Positions 6,918 through 15,650 of a stretch of 17,978 nt of DNA are shown here, in pieces (the stretch's first letter is position 1; each line of letters begins with the position of its first letter). The notes beneath the pieces were generated by a model. It was not told the origin of the DNA, did not search any database, and saw only the letters and a list, made by a program, of their open reading frames with translations. The stretch is from Russula earlei. Its lineage: Eukaryota; Basidiomycota; Agaricomycetes; Russulales; Russulaceae. The position numbers were made by a program, and so were the translations under genes. The stretch is from the NCBI GenBank assembly GCA_025769875.1, contig JAGFNK010000939.1:1-17978 (forward strand), given 5' to 3'.

Positions 6918-8340
6918 TCATCCTGTTAATTTTTGTGGTTCTTTAAAATATGTGAGGTTTTTGTGGTCGGTTCTTATTCTAACTGGTTTATCGGCTCCTA
7001 GGAAGAATGGTCGTCCACTTTTCAGTCCGAAGATTACTGCTGCTAGTTCTTTGTCGTGGGCGTCGTAGTTTCTTTCTGCATCTAGTAACATTCTGGAGTA
7101 ATATGCGATTGGGTGTAAACCGTCTTCATATTCTTGAGATATGACTGCTCCTACGGCAAATCCTGATGCATCGGTGTCCATCATAAATTGTTTCGTCCAG
7201 TCTGGGGTGCAGAGTACCGGATAGGATATGCAAGTTTCTTTTAGGATTAGAAAGGCTTGATCCTCCTTTGTTGTCCATTCCCATTGTTTATTCTTTTTTG
7301 TTAGATCGTTCAGTGGTCTGGCTTTTATTGAAAAGTTAGGTATAAAATTTCGGTAGAAGTTACAGAATCCTAGGAAACTTCTGACTTCCTTTAACATTGA
7401 TGGTGTTGGCCAATCTTTGATTCCTTTAACTTTGACGGGGTCCATGGTTATCTTGCCTTCTCCTATGATTACTCCAAGGTATTCTACCTTTGTTCTGTGA
7501 AATTGACATTTCTCTGGTTTGAGGTAGAGATCGTGTTGCTGTAGTTTGGACAGTATGTGGTTGACCTTGGACGCGTGTTCTGTCTCATCATTTTTAGTAG
7601 CAATGATGATGTCGTCCATATAGATCTTTAGCCATCCTTGTGCGAGTTCTTCTTGGAAAATGTCGTCCATCATTGTTTGGAAGGTAGCCGGGGAGTTTGT
7701 CAATCCAAAGAACATTACCGTGGGTTCGAACAGTCCATCGCTGGTCTTGAAAGGCTGCTTTCCATTCGTCTCCCTCTTTGATTCGAATGTTGTTATAGCC
7801 CCATCTAACATCAAATTTGGTAAAGAGTTCTTTTCCTGCTAAGGCGTGAATGAGTTCTGGGATCAATGGCAGTGGATATACATTGGGTATTGTCCATTTG
7901 TTTCAAATTCCTATAGTCTTGCACTGGTCGGAATTTACCATCCTTCTTTTTTATAAGGAAGAATCCACTGGCATATAGTGAATTAGACCTTCTTATCTGT
8001 TTAAGTCGTAAATTTTGTTCGAGGAATTTTCCCTGTTCTTCCTTTTCTTTAGGTGAGAGGGGGTATACTCTGCAATTGATTGTTGTCAGGGTGTCTTGTT
8101 TTAGGTCGATGGCATGATCCCATTTTCTTGGTCCAGGAAATCTCTCTGATTCTTGTTCCATGAACACCTGTCCGTATTGGTGGTATCGATGAGGGACTAT
8201 CTCTTGCCAAGTTTTTGATTTTTCCTGTATTTGTGATTCTGCCAATTGTTGCGCGATAGTAGTTTTGCACAGTTGGGTTTGTAGCCATAATTCATCGCCT
8301 TCCTCCCAGCCTCTTAGCGTTTTGATCCAAGCTGGAGTTT
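6918..8340 (-). pseudogene. pol: element B reverse transcriptase and RNase H
   Basis: RT motifs run in order: HAIDLKQ entry, FFLIKKKDGKFRPVQDYR, LFTKFDVRWGYNNI, FGLTNSPATFQ, and the catalytic KIYMDDIIIAT (YxDD), then LKPEKCQFH and VEYLGVII. RNase H follows, with MDTDASGFAVGAV, DKELAAVIFG and RTDHKNL. Three frame changes break it, at complement 8338-8340, 7901-7903 and 7750-7752. Each is explained by one extra base in a three-base A or T run. A TGA at 6918-6920 replaces the Arg of the conserved RQARW, consistent with CGA to TGA. Together RT and RNase H copy the element RNA into DNA. Confidence 0.88.
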
Positions 8341-8786
8341 CTTGGTTTCCCTCTGAGTGTGATCCTTCCCATAATGGTTCCTTTGGACCAATTTATTTTT
8401 GGATTGGTCGACTCTAGGAATGGGTATCCCAGGATGATATTGTCCTGCCCTATGTCTGCAACTAGGAATTGATGTGTATTTTTTTGTCCTAGTAGCTTTA
8501 ATTTCAATTGGACAGTTTGAGTAACTTTTCCTGAATGATTGAGTGTCCCGTCGACGTTTTTGACATTCCTGGCCGGAATTAACTCTTTGGTTTGTAAGTG
8601 TAGCTCTTTTGCCGTCTTGGGAGATATGAAGCATTCAGTAGCCCCACTGTCTATTAGGGTTTTTCTTTCGGCTTTGTTCAATCCAATGTAAATAGTAACC
8701 ATGGTCTGTATTGATTTTTTCTTAGCATGGTACACTGAATCCATATTTAAGGCCCGAGCGATCGCCGTTGCACTCAGGCGTCCGAA
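8338..8786 (-). pseudogene. pol: element B protease domain of pol
   Basis: The pol frame opens by -1 slippage at 8786 and is free of stops into MDSVYHAKKK (8744). The retropepsin motif is TLIDSGATECFI (D-S-G), followed by ARNVKNVDGT and the flap/C-terminal block NIILGYPFLESTNPKINW. The protease cleaves Gag and Pol. The literal frame stops at 8292-8294. Homologous sequence (AWIKTLRGWEEGDELW) continues in the next frame from about 8335, so a one-base insertion separates protease from RT. Confidence 0.85.
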
Positions 8787-10510
8787 AAACCCTGTTCTTC
8801 GGTCTTATCATTCTCTTCTGAAAGCATCTTGATGAAGATCTCCTTGTCTTCCTGGGATAGGGCCTTTGCGGCATTGATGACTTTGATGGCCGTGTTTTCC
8901 TCGATGATTTCCACCACAGAGGATTCGGGTGTGGTGATAGTGTCGGTGGCACGTGCGCGAGTTATTTCGCGTTTCGGTTTCGTGGGGCAGTCGCGGGCCA
9001 AGTGTCCTCGGAGAGAGCAATGGAAGCACCTTCCTTCTTCTCTGTGTTTCTGTTTTTCGGCTTCGGTGGTCGCCTTGCAAGCGGCACCCACGCTGGTGTC
9101 CATCGCGTTTGGGTCGCGCGGTGGGAGTCGCGGTCGCGCGGGTGTGGCGTTGTTTTGATTGTTCCCGTGGTTGGCCCATGTCGAGTTGACGAGTCGTCCC
9201 CAGGGTTTGTTGTTCTGAGGTTGGTTGAAGTTACGTCCACGACTGCTGGAGTGATCAGACAGGATTGCGCATTTGCACATCCAAACTCAGTGGTGTTTCT
9301 GTGCCGCTGCGACCCAGTCAGCGAACGACGTGGGATCTTCGAGGTCGAGGCATGACTCGACTAGGGATCGTGGGAGTCCCCAAGCGAACAGTCTCATGAC
9401 TGTAGGTTCGTCGAGATCAAGTCCTGCTCGTCTGGCCAGTAGTTGGAATTCTGAAACGTAGTCGTTGAGGAGTCCATCTTTCATCTTGAGTTCTTTAAGT
9501 TTGTCTTGGGCTTTTTCGCGTTCTGCGTAGTCAGTAAATGCACGGCAAAATTGTTGTCGCAGTGCTTCCCACGCTGTAAGTCCGAGTGGTACGTTGGTGG
9601 GATCGTCTTGTATGTCTTCGAGCCACTGGTCCATGGCTTCAAGCCATCCTTCGACTTTGGGTCCTTTCATTAGTGAAAGGAAATATGCACACTTCTTGAT
9701 GGTATCTCTGGCAATCTTACTGTCGTGGTTCATAGACATGAACCTGTTGAACGCGACCAAAAATGCATGTGTACGCGCGCGGTCACCATTGAAGAAGTCG
9801 GGGGGAATCCCTTCGAGTTTTCCATTGTCGGGGCCGCGTGCGTTACGGTCGCGGTCGGTGTGTATATCGTGGTCGTCGGGGTCAGGGTCGGGGCTCGGAG
9901 GTCGCATTCCACATCCTCCAAATCCTGTGAATGAGGGGCGGAAAGGGGCTTGCGCCGTCCCGGACGATGCGGGTTGAGGTCTAGTTGATTCAGGTTCGGT
10001 GGCGGTGGCAAAAATGTTCGTCGTTGTCATGGGTTCGAGTTCCATTGGGGCTTCGGTAGGCGGAGCGGGCCCGGGTGTCGGAGCATGGCTAGGGGCCTTC
10101 GAGTTGGGGACAGGTTCTCCAGATGCTGTCAGGGTTGTAATGTTAATACCTCTGAGAGGGCTTTGCTGGAGCTTGAAGGCCGCGTGAGCGACACACATCG
10201 CTTCCCAGGTATCGCCGCGTCTCGCGATTTTGAACCAGAGGCCAAAGAGGTGGCCTAGGGCTACTTTAGCATTTTTCCAGTTGACGTAGTAGCCGGTCCA
10301 GGGTACGCCGTCCGTTCGTATGGTATAGAATTCAACGCCGTCGTCGAACATGGTTGCACTAGGGACATTCTTTTCTTGATCAGGGAGCAGCTCAAAAGGA
10401 CATTTGAGGGCTGCTAGTCCTTCAAGAGTTGGTGTGCTGAGTCCTTTAGTTTTCCAGTCTCGAGTTGTGGTCATGTTGATGAAAAGACAGATATATTCGT
10501 TTGTGAGCAT
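8774..10510 (-). pseudogene. gag: element B gag (capsid and nucleocapsid), one internal TGA
   Basis: The first in-frame ATG is at 10508-10510, 26 nt after the primer-binding site; the upstream frame is open only to a TAG at 10547. Residues ~60-112 (EFYTIRTDG, TGYYVNWKNA, WFKIARRGDTWEA) resemble the hybrid-binding/viroplasmin-like domain of RNase H1. A Pro-rich linker follows, then a capsid segment (LEGIPPDFFNGDRARTHAF; KDGLLNDYVSEFQLLARRA) typical of Retrotrans_gag. A TGA at 9287-9289 interrupts it. The same frame resumes and reaches the knuckle CFHCSLRGHLARDC (CX2CX4HX4C) and a short tail ending at 8774-8776. Gag forms the particle and binds the RNA. Full length would be near 578 residues. 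Confidence 0.85.
8786..8792 (-). promoter_or_regulatory. candidate -1 frameshift slippery site
   Basis: On the minus strand the gag codons read CAG GGT TTT TCG GAC GCC TGA, so the heptamer G GGT TTT has the canonical X XXY YYZ phasing, four codons before the gag stop. Slipping back one base enters the protease frame, which has no stop from there to the protease motif. Confidence 0.65.
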
Positions 10511-10536
10511 GCGGTTCGGGGTCAAGGGTTCAGAGG

Positions 10537-10548
10537 TAAGCTTGTTCT
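10537..10548 (-). promoter_or_regulatory. primer-binding site of element B (self-priming type)
   Basis: On the minus strand AGAACAAGCTTA begins two bases after the 5' LTR end. It is the exact reverse complement of TAAGCTTGTTCT at complement 10813-10824, inside the LTR. I did not recognise a tRNA 3' end in it. Confidence 0.65.
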
Positions 10549-10810
10549 AATGTCACCGACTGGGGGCGGTGTCACTGACAAATCGTTTCATGCGCGAGAC
10601 GTGCGCACCGAGTCGAGCGAGACGATGAGTTCTCGCGAGAGTCGGGGATCTTGGTGACAACACAGCGAAGGCTAGTGTGTACCACGGAGAGGAAATGTGA
10701 TAGAAAAGTCTTCGTGTTCGAAGACTTTGAGAAGAGGGAAAGTTTCTGAGTTGATTGCTTGATTCTCTGCAAGCCTACAGTTCCGAAGCTAGAATCCAGT
10801 GATATTCACA

Positions 10811-10837
10811 AGAGAACAAGCTTAAGGCTTGTTCTCT
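10811..10837 (-). other. perfect 11-bp inverted repeat containing the primer sequence
   Basis: The arms agagaacaagc (10811-10821) and gcttgttctct (10827-10837) are perfect complements around a 5-nt loop. The equivalent in the 3' LTR is 2894-2920. The arm overlaps the 12-nt match to the primer-binding site. Confidence 0.8.
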
Positions 10838-10849
10838 GTTATTGACAGG

Positions 10850-10857
10850 TTTATATA
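10850..10857 (-). promoter_or_regulatory. TATA box of element B
   Basis: On the minus strand GTCTATATAAACCTG contains TATATAAA. Position 10824, the start of the segment complementary to the primer-binding site, is 33 nt downstream of the start of the box. That is a normal TATA-to-start distance. Confidence 0.6.
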
Positions 10858-11043
10858 GACAACTATGTCCTATATCAAATAGCAGACATGAGGTAGCAAC
10901 GAGACAGTCTGGACTGGAACACGCTGGAAAGTAGTGGTACATGCGAGGCTGAGTGAGTCATACAAATGCGTGGGAATCGTGAGGCTTGTCCGGGTTGGCT
11001 TGTCCGGTTGCCGGTTTGGTCCGAGGGACCGGTATCTGTGACA

Positions 11044-11048
11044 CAATC
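11044..11048. repeat. target-site duplication of element B (right copy)
   Basis: An exact caatc copy follows the ...TGTGACA end of the LTR and matches 2629-2633. Confidence 0.9.
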
Positions 11049-11846
11049 AATCTGAAGCCAGGGATTGCCCGACGTGATGCTGGCATCTATCGACTTACTC
11101 CCAAAGAGTTACAAGCCCTAAAAGAATACCTAGATGAACATTTGAAAAGAGGCACTATCCAACCATCAAAAGCAGCTATTGCCAGTCCATTCTTTTTTGT
11201 AGAAAAGAAAGGAGGAAATCTATGACCAGTACAAGACTACAGAACCCTAAACACAGCAACTATCAAGGATGCCTACCCACTACCACTGATTCCTGAATTA
11301 ATTGACAAACTCCAAGGAGCCCAATACTTTACCAAGTTTGATGTACAATGGGGATACAACAATATCTGCCTAAGGGAGGGCGATGAACACCTCGCAGCAT
11401 TCAAGACACCATTAGGACTCTTCAAACCTTTGATAATGACATTTGGTCTCTGCAATGCCCCAGCCACTTTCCAACGCTTTATGAACACCATCCTAGCGAA
11501 ATACATTGCCACAGAACAAGTGGTCGTTTATCTAGATGATATACTAATCATGGCACAAACCTTGAACAAACTAGATGACTGGATGCATAAAGTCTTAAAA
11601 ACACTGCAAGATCATGACTTGTATCTGAAACCAGAGAAGTGTGCCTTTCAACAAACCTCAATTAGTTACCTAGGCATCAATATCTCCCAAGGACGAATAT
11701 TCATGGATCAAGACAAGCTAATAGGCATTACAAAATGGCCTACTCCAACCAACATTACCAAAGTACAAGCATTTCTAAGAATCTGCAACTTCTATTGATG
11801 GTTTATCCACCAATACTCACAAATGGCACAACCCTTGTTTAACTTA
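11049..11846 (+). pseudogene. pol: element A reverse transcriptase
   Basis: The pol frame of A resumes here. In order: LTPKELQALKEYLDEHL, SPFFFVEKKGG, then a TGA (11223-11225) at the Arg of the conserved LRPVQDYR, then TKFDVQWGYNNI, FGLCNAPATFQRFM, the catalytic VVYLDDILI (YxDD), LKPEKCAFQ and YLGINIS, and WPTPTNITKVQAFLRICNFY. A second TGA at 11796-11798 sits at the first Arg of the usual NFYRRF; the next codon has become TGG. The frame continues WFIHQYS to PLFNL, where the inverted-repeat element is inserted at a TA. Apart from the two stops the RT is open and in a single frame. Confidence 0.88.
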
Positions 11847-13234
11847 TTGCTGTTTTCAGCACACTTGGCAGAGTTTGAATTCCACCCAAATCGGCGCAGA
11901 AAACCCTCTCAAACGTGTGGGATGAATATCTCCCTCAAAACAGCTTCAATTCATATGAAATTCATTGTCCCTGAATCGCCTGAATGAGGGCTAGGCAGCC
12001 CCATTGTTTTCATGAGATTTGAGTGAGAATTGGTGGAGCTGGACTCAAGGCACCTCCACATGTGTATTAGATGAATTACAACTCAAAATCGCAGTCTATA
12101 TCTATTATTTTTCCCTCATGTTGTACCAATGGGCTGTCTTGAGGCAGCCCCATAGTGTTTTTGACTCAAGCATTGTGGTGTGCAACGTCGTTTCCCTCAT
12201 ATCGTGTGACAGTAGCATGGTCGTGTGGCAGGAAGGAGCCCCCCAGGAAGTGCACACCTGAGCCCATGGGGCGGTGAAGTGTGTCCAAGAATGCAGAATG
12301 ACTTCATAAGACTGAAGCTCCAAAGAGGAGGAGCACCTAGCGGGAATGCGAGAATGCGTTTGTTCATTCGACTGCACTCAGGTTCACACATATGATAAGG
12401 GAACAACAGGGCAACTTTATTCAAGATGGTAGCAGATACAGGTGGGAACTAAGGCTAAGGGACAGGAAAAGCACAAAAGACAGGCATATGAAAGGAAATC
12501 TAGATGTGAGAAGGGGACCAAAGCTGGACAACGTGAGGTATTGAGTTGTGGTCTCCAGCAGCTGTGGTAGTGGCGTGTGGTGATTTGTGAAGGATGGCCG
12601 AGGCCAGGTGTGGTGACAAGGGGTGTGGTCAAGTCACGATGCGAGGAGGGGGAGACGATGCAAAGGAGAGGCTGGAGGGGGGATAGGGAGAGTGCTGGTG
12701 GGTAGTTGCTTGGGCACTGATGGTGCTGCCGAACGCGATTGCGGGTGGGACAATTGGAGAACTTGGATGGCAGATGCGAGGTAGAGGAGCAAGGGGGCAT
12801 GGAAGTAGAAAGGGAGAGGGAAGACGGCGGCAGGCTGGGAAATGGATGCATAGGCGGTGTGCAGATCTCTGACTAACAAAATGAGAGTCTAGTAAAAAAG
12901 GGGAGAAAAGCATACCCAAATGTACAGTAGCAACACCATCCGATGGCAACGAAGATGGCAGTGTGGTACAGGGCTCTTTGGCTGTGCATTGGGACTCGTT
13001 GGTGCATGGTGAAGGCAGGGGCATTGAGGGCGAGGGCGTGTGGCGGTTGATGGGGGCGAGGGTGGCATGCTGGCAGCAACAATGATGATGATGTGAGGAC
13101 GAAGAGGAGATGGCATGAAAGGAATACAGACATATGTACTCTTGTAAGTGATTTGTGGCCAGCCATATAGCTGTGTGGGTGAGTCAACATTGAGGCCATG
13201 CGCCTTTGCGACAATTTTGCATGTCTTGTGGTCC
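11847..13234 (+). repeat. left inverted arm
   Basis: The arm is inverted relative to 13755-15145. By eye the outer ~400 bp differ by roughly 5-7%, with a few one-base indels. Subterminal words repeat within the arm: aggcagccccat near 11993 and 12142, and tccctca near 11932, 12113 and 12193. Such motifs are common as transposase-binding repeats in DNA transposons. I found no coding signal in this stretch. Confidence 0.88.
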
Positions 13235-13754
13235 ATGCTGCTGGCCATGAAATCAGCTGTGCTGGCCTTTCCCTCTACAACCTGCTCCCCATGTTCTCAC
13301 CCGCATCCACGAACTCGCTATGATGCCTGCATGGGCGCCTCATGTGTGGGCCCTGTTGTTGCATAAAGTGAGTGCGTAAAGAATTGTGTGGCTTATTCAT
13401 CAACTGTCCACCTGTCCACTCCTACTCCAGGACGATGACAGGGTGTTCTTCCCTTCCCAGAGCTGCTCACCATACCTTACTCTACCCCTCCATTTCAACC
13501 CCCTAAACCCTCATGGGCTTGAAGCAACATGCCAGCCTGCACCAACACATACTACTGGCCAAAGGAAGGCTGCCCAAAAAAAAACTGGTGGAAATGAAAA
13601 TGACAGCTCAGGCACTCCCACTCAACCGAAGTGTTCACAACCATGAGCTCAGGCTTCCAAGACATCCCTTCCTGCTATTGATGAGGATGGGGAGGAAGAG
13701 TTCTATGCCTATGTAAATGCAGAAGCCTGGGAACTCACTACAGCACACACACAC
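13235..13754 (+). other. spacer between inverted arms, no assigned gene
   Basis: This 520-bp stretch is unique to the element. One frame contains KAAQKKTGGNENDSSGTPTQPK and another DEDGEEEFYAYVNAEAWELTT, which look more protein-like than the arms. They are short, in different frames, and match no family I know. A gtgagt...ctactccag pair (about 13368-13432) resembles an intron. A captured gene fragment is possible; the evidence is weak. Confidence 0.4.
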
Positions 13755-15145
13755 GGACCACAAGACATGCAACATTGTCGCAAAGGCGCATGGCCCCAAT
13801 GTTGACTCACCCACACAGCTATATGGCTGGCCACAAATCACTTACAAGAGTACATAAGTGCGTATTCCTTTTGTGCCATCTCCTCTTCGTCCTCACATCA
13901 TCATCATTGTTGCTGCCAACATGCCACCCTCGCCCCCATCAACCACCACACGCCCTCGCCCTCAATGCCCCAGCCTTCACCATGCACAAATGAGTCCCAA
14001 TGCACAGCCAAAGAGCCCCATACCACACCGCCATCTTCGTTGCCATCGGATGGTGTTGCTACTGTACATTTGGGTATGCTTTTCTCCCCTTTTTTACTAG
14101 ACTCTCATTTTGTTAGTCAGAGATCTGCATGCCACCTATGCATCCATTTCCCAGCCTGCCGCTGTCTTCCCTCTCCCTTTCTACTTCCACGCCCCCTCAC
14201 TCCTCTACCTCGCATCTGCCATCCAAGTTCTCCAATTGTCCCACCTGCAATCGTGTTTGGCAGCACCATCAGCACCCAAGCGACCACCCACCAGCACTCT
14301 CCCTATCCCCCCCCTCCAGCCTCTACTTTGCATCATCTCCCCCTCCTCATGTCGCAACTTGACCACACCCCTCATCACCACACCTGGCCTCAGCCATCCT
14401 TCACAAATCGCCACACACCACTACCACAGACACTGGAAACCACGACTCAATACCTCACGTTGTCCAGCTTTGGTCCCCTTCTCACATCTAGATTTCCTTT
14501 CATATGCCTGTCTTTTGTGCTTTTCCTGTCCCTTAGCCTTAGTTCCCACCTGTATCTGCTACCATCTTGAATAAAGTTGCCCTGTTGTTCCCTTATCATA
14601 TGTGTGAACCTGAGTGCAGTCGAATGAACAAACGCATTCTCGCATTCCCGCTAGGTGCTCCTCCTCTTTGGAGCTTCAGTCTTATGAAGCCATTCTGCAT
14701 TCTTGGACACACTTCACCGCCCCATGGGCTCAGGTGTGCACTTCCTGGGGGGGCTCCTTCCTGGCACACAACCATGCTACTGTCACACGATATGAGGGAA
14801 ACAACATTGCACACCACAACGCTTGAGTCAAAAACACTATGGGGCTGCCACAAGACAGCCCATTGGTACAACATGAGGGAAACATAATAGATATGGACAG
14901 TGATTTTGAGTTGTAATTCATCTAATACACATGTGGAGGTGGCTTGAGTCCAGCTCCACCAATTCTCACTCAAATCTCATGAACACAATGGGGCTGCCTA
15001 GCCCTCATTCAGGCAATTCAGGGACAATAAGCTTTATGTGAATTGAAGCTGTTTTGAGGGAGATATTCGCCCTGCACGTTTGAGAGGGTTTTCTGCGCCG
15101 ATTTGGGTGGAATTCAAACTCCGCCAAGTGCGCTGAAAACGGCAA
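13755..15145 (-). repeat. right inverted arm
   Basis: This is the inverted copy of 11847-13234. An AATAAA polyadenylation-like signal at 14569-14574 on the + strand has a counterpart on the minus strand in the left arm. Any transcripts would therefore run outward from the centre. Open frames here encode only Ser/Pro/His-rich low-complexity peptides shared with the mirrored arm, so I do not call genes. Confidence 0.88.
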
Positions 15146-15147
15146 TA

Positions 15148-15650
15148 ACAAAGAAAGAACACCCCTTCAAATGGGAAGATGACAAAGAACAAGCATTTAG
15201 AAGATTAATACAGGCATTTGCAATGGCCCCAATCCTCATGTTACCTGATCATACTAAACCCTTTCGACTCATCTGCGATGCAAGCGACTTTGCAGTCAGC
15301 GTGATCTTGGAACAACCTGATGAATTTATTATAACAGATATCACCCAATAGCCTATTTTTCAAAATCCTTGGACCCTGCACAATGAAATTACATGATCTA
15401 TGATAAAGAACTCCTTGCCATCGTCTCATCCCTCTGGCACATCTGGCACTACCTTGAAGGCGCTACACATCCCATTGATCTGTGGATGGACCACAATAAC
15501 TTGATGAACTTCATGACAAAACAGAAACTTACGTGATGACAAGCCCAATGGGCACTCCTCAGCAATTTTGACTTCACTATCACCCATCACCCAGGAACTA
15601 TGAACAAAGCAGACGGTCTGTCCAGGTGGCCAGACTTTAAAGAGGGGATA
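15148..15650 (+). pseudogene. pol: element A RNase H
   Basis: The sequence continues from the RT across the TA site: TKKEHPFKWEDDKEQAF, then LICDASDFAVSVILEQ (catalytic Asp). A frameshift near 15335-15345 leads to RYHPIAYFSKSLDPAQ, a TGA (15384-15386) where the family has Arg, then [15 protein letters not shown] (catalytic Glu) and [11 protein letters not shown] (catalytic Asp). Two adjacent TGAs (15534-15539) follow where the family has Arg-Arg before QA(R/Q)W. The domain ends HHPGTMNKADGLSRW, close to the conserved NKADALSR. It would degrade the RNA strand of the RNA-DNA hybrid; this copy is dead. Confidence 0.86.

Larger units (their letters stand above)
2634..11043 (-). mobile_element. 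element B: full-length Tf1/sushi-type chromovirus
   Basis: This is a complete 8,410-bp LTR retrotransposon on the minus strand. The 5' LTR is at 10551-11043 and the 3' LTR at 2634-3126. Both are 493 bp and differ at 11 positions by my count (about 2.2%). It is bounded by an exact caatc duplication in the pol of element A. In transcriptional order: 5' LTR, self-complementary primer-binding site, gag, -1 frameshift site, protease, RT, RNase H, integrase, GPY/F, chromodomain, a third ORF with zinc knuckles, polypurine tract, 3' LTR. A foreign solo LTR (3390-4218) is nested in the third ORF. Three in-frame TGAs and five single-base frameshifts make this copy inactive as read. Confidence 0.93.
10551..11043 (-). 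repeat. 5' LTR of element B
   Basis: This 493-bp repeat is collinear with 2634-3126. From its TATA-like box the predicted parts are U3 from 11043 to about 10825 and R-U5 from about 10824 to 10551. It ends two bases before the primer-binding site, in the correct position for a 5' LTR. It is flanked on its outer side by the caatc duplication. Confidence 0.95.
11847..15145. mobile_element. 3.3-kb long-terminal-inverted-repeat DNA element
   Basis: Two arms of about 1,388 and 1,391 bp are inverted copies around a 520-bp spacer. The termini read TTGCTGTTTTCAGC and, inverted, TTGCCGTTTTCAGC. A TA lies on each side (11845-11846 and 15146-15147). Deleting the element with one TA rejoins the pol frame of A as FNL-TKKEHPF, the usual Ty3/gypsy sequence. 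I see no transposase motif; all open frames are low-complexity Ser/Pro/His-rich and mirror each other between the arms. It looks like a non-autonomous foldback or MITE-like element. A 2-bp TA duplication fits Tc1/mariner-type integration, but the superfamily is unproven. Confidence 0.85.

Noticed and set aside
8829..9461. Plus-strand open frames across gag of B
   Set aside because: They are shadows of the gag frame on the opposite strand, without motifs.
10986..11225. Open frame starting in the LTR of B and running into RT of A
   Set aside because: It is an artefact of the B/A junction; its first residues are LTR sequence and the rest is A pol in its native frame.
12417..13248. Several minus-strand open frames rich in Ser, Pro and His
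   Set aside because: They are mirrored in the opposite arm (13775-14574), low in complexity, overlap in several frames and show no domain; they come from C/T-rich repeat sequence.
13965..14574. A 201-residue and a 154-residue open frame on the + strand
   Set aside because: Both are overlapping low-complexity frames of the inverted arm with no recognised motif.
11847..15145. LTR retrotransposon or a pair of solo LTRs
   Set aside because: The repeats are inverted, not direct, and lack TG...CA ends; the flanking duplication is 2 bp TA, not 4-6 bp.
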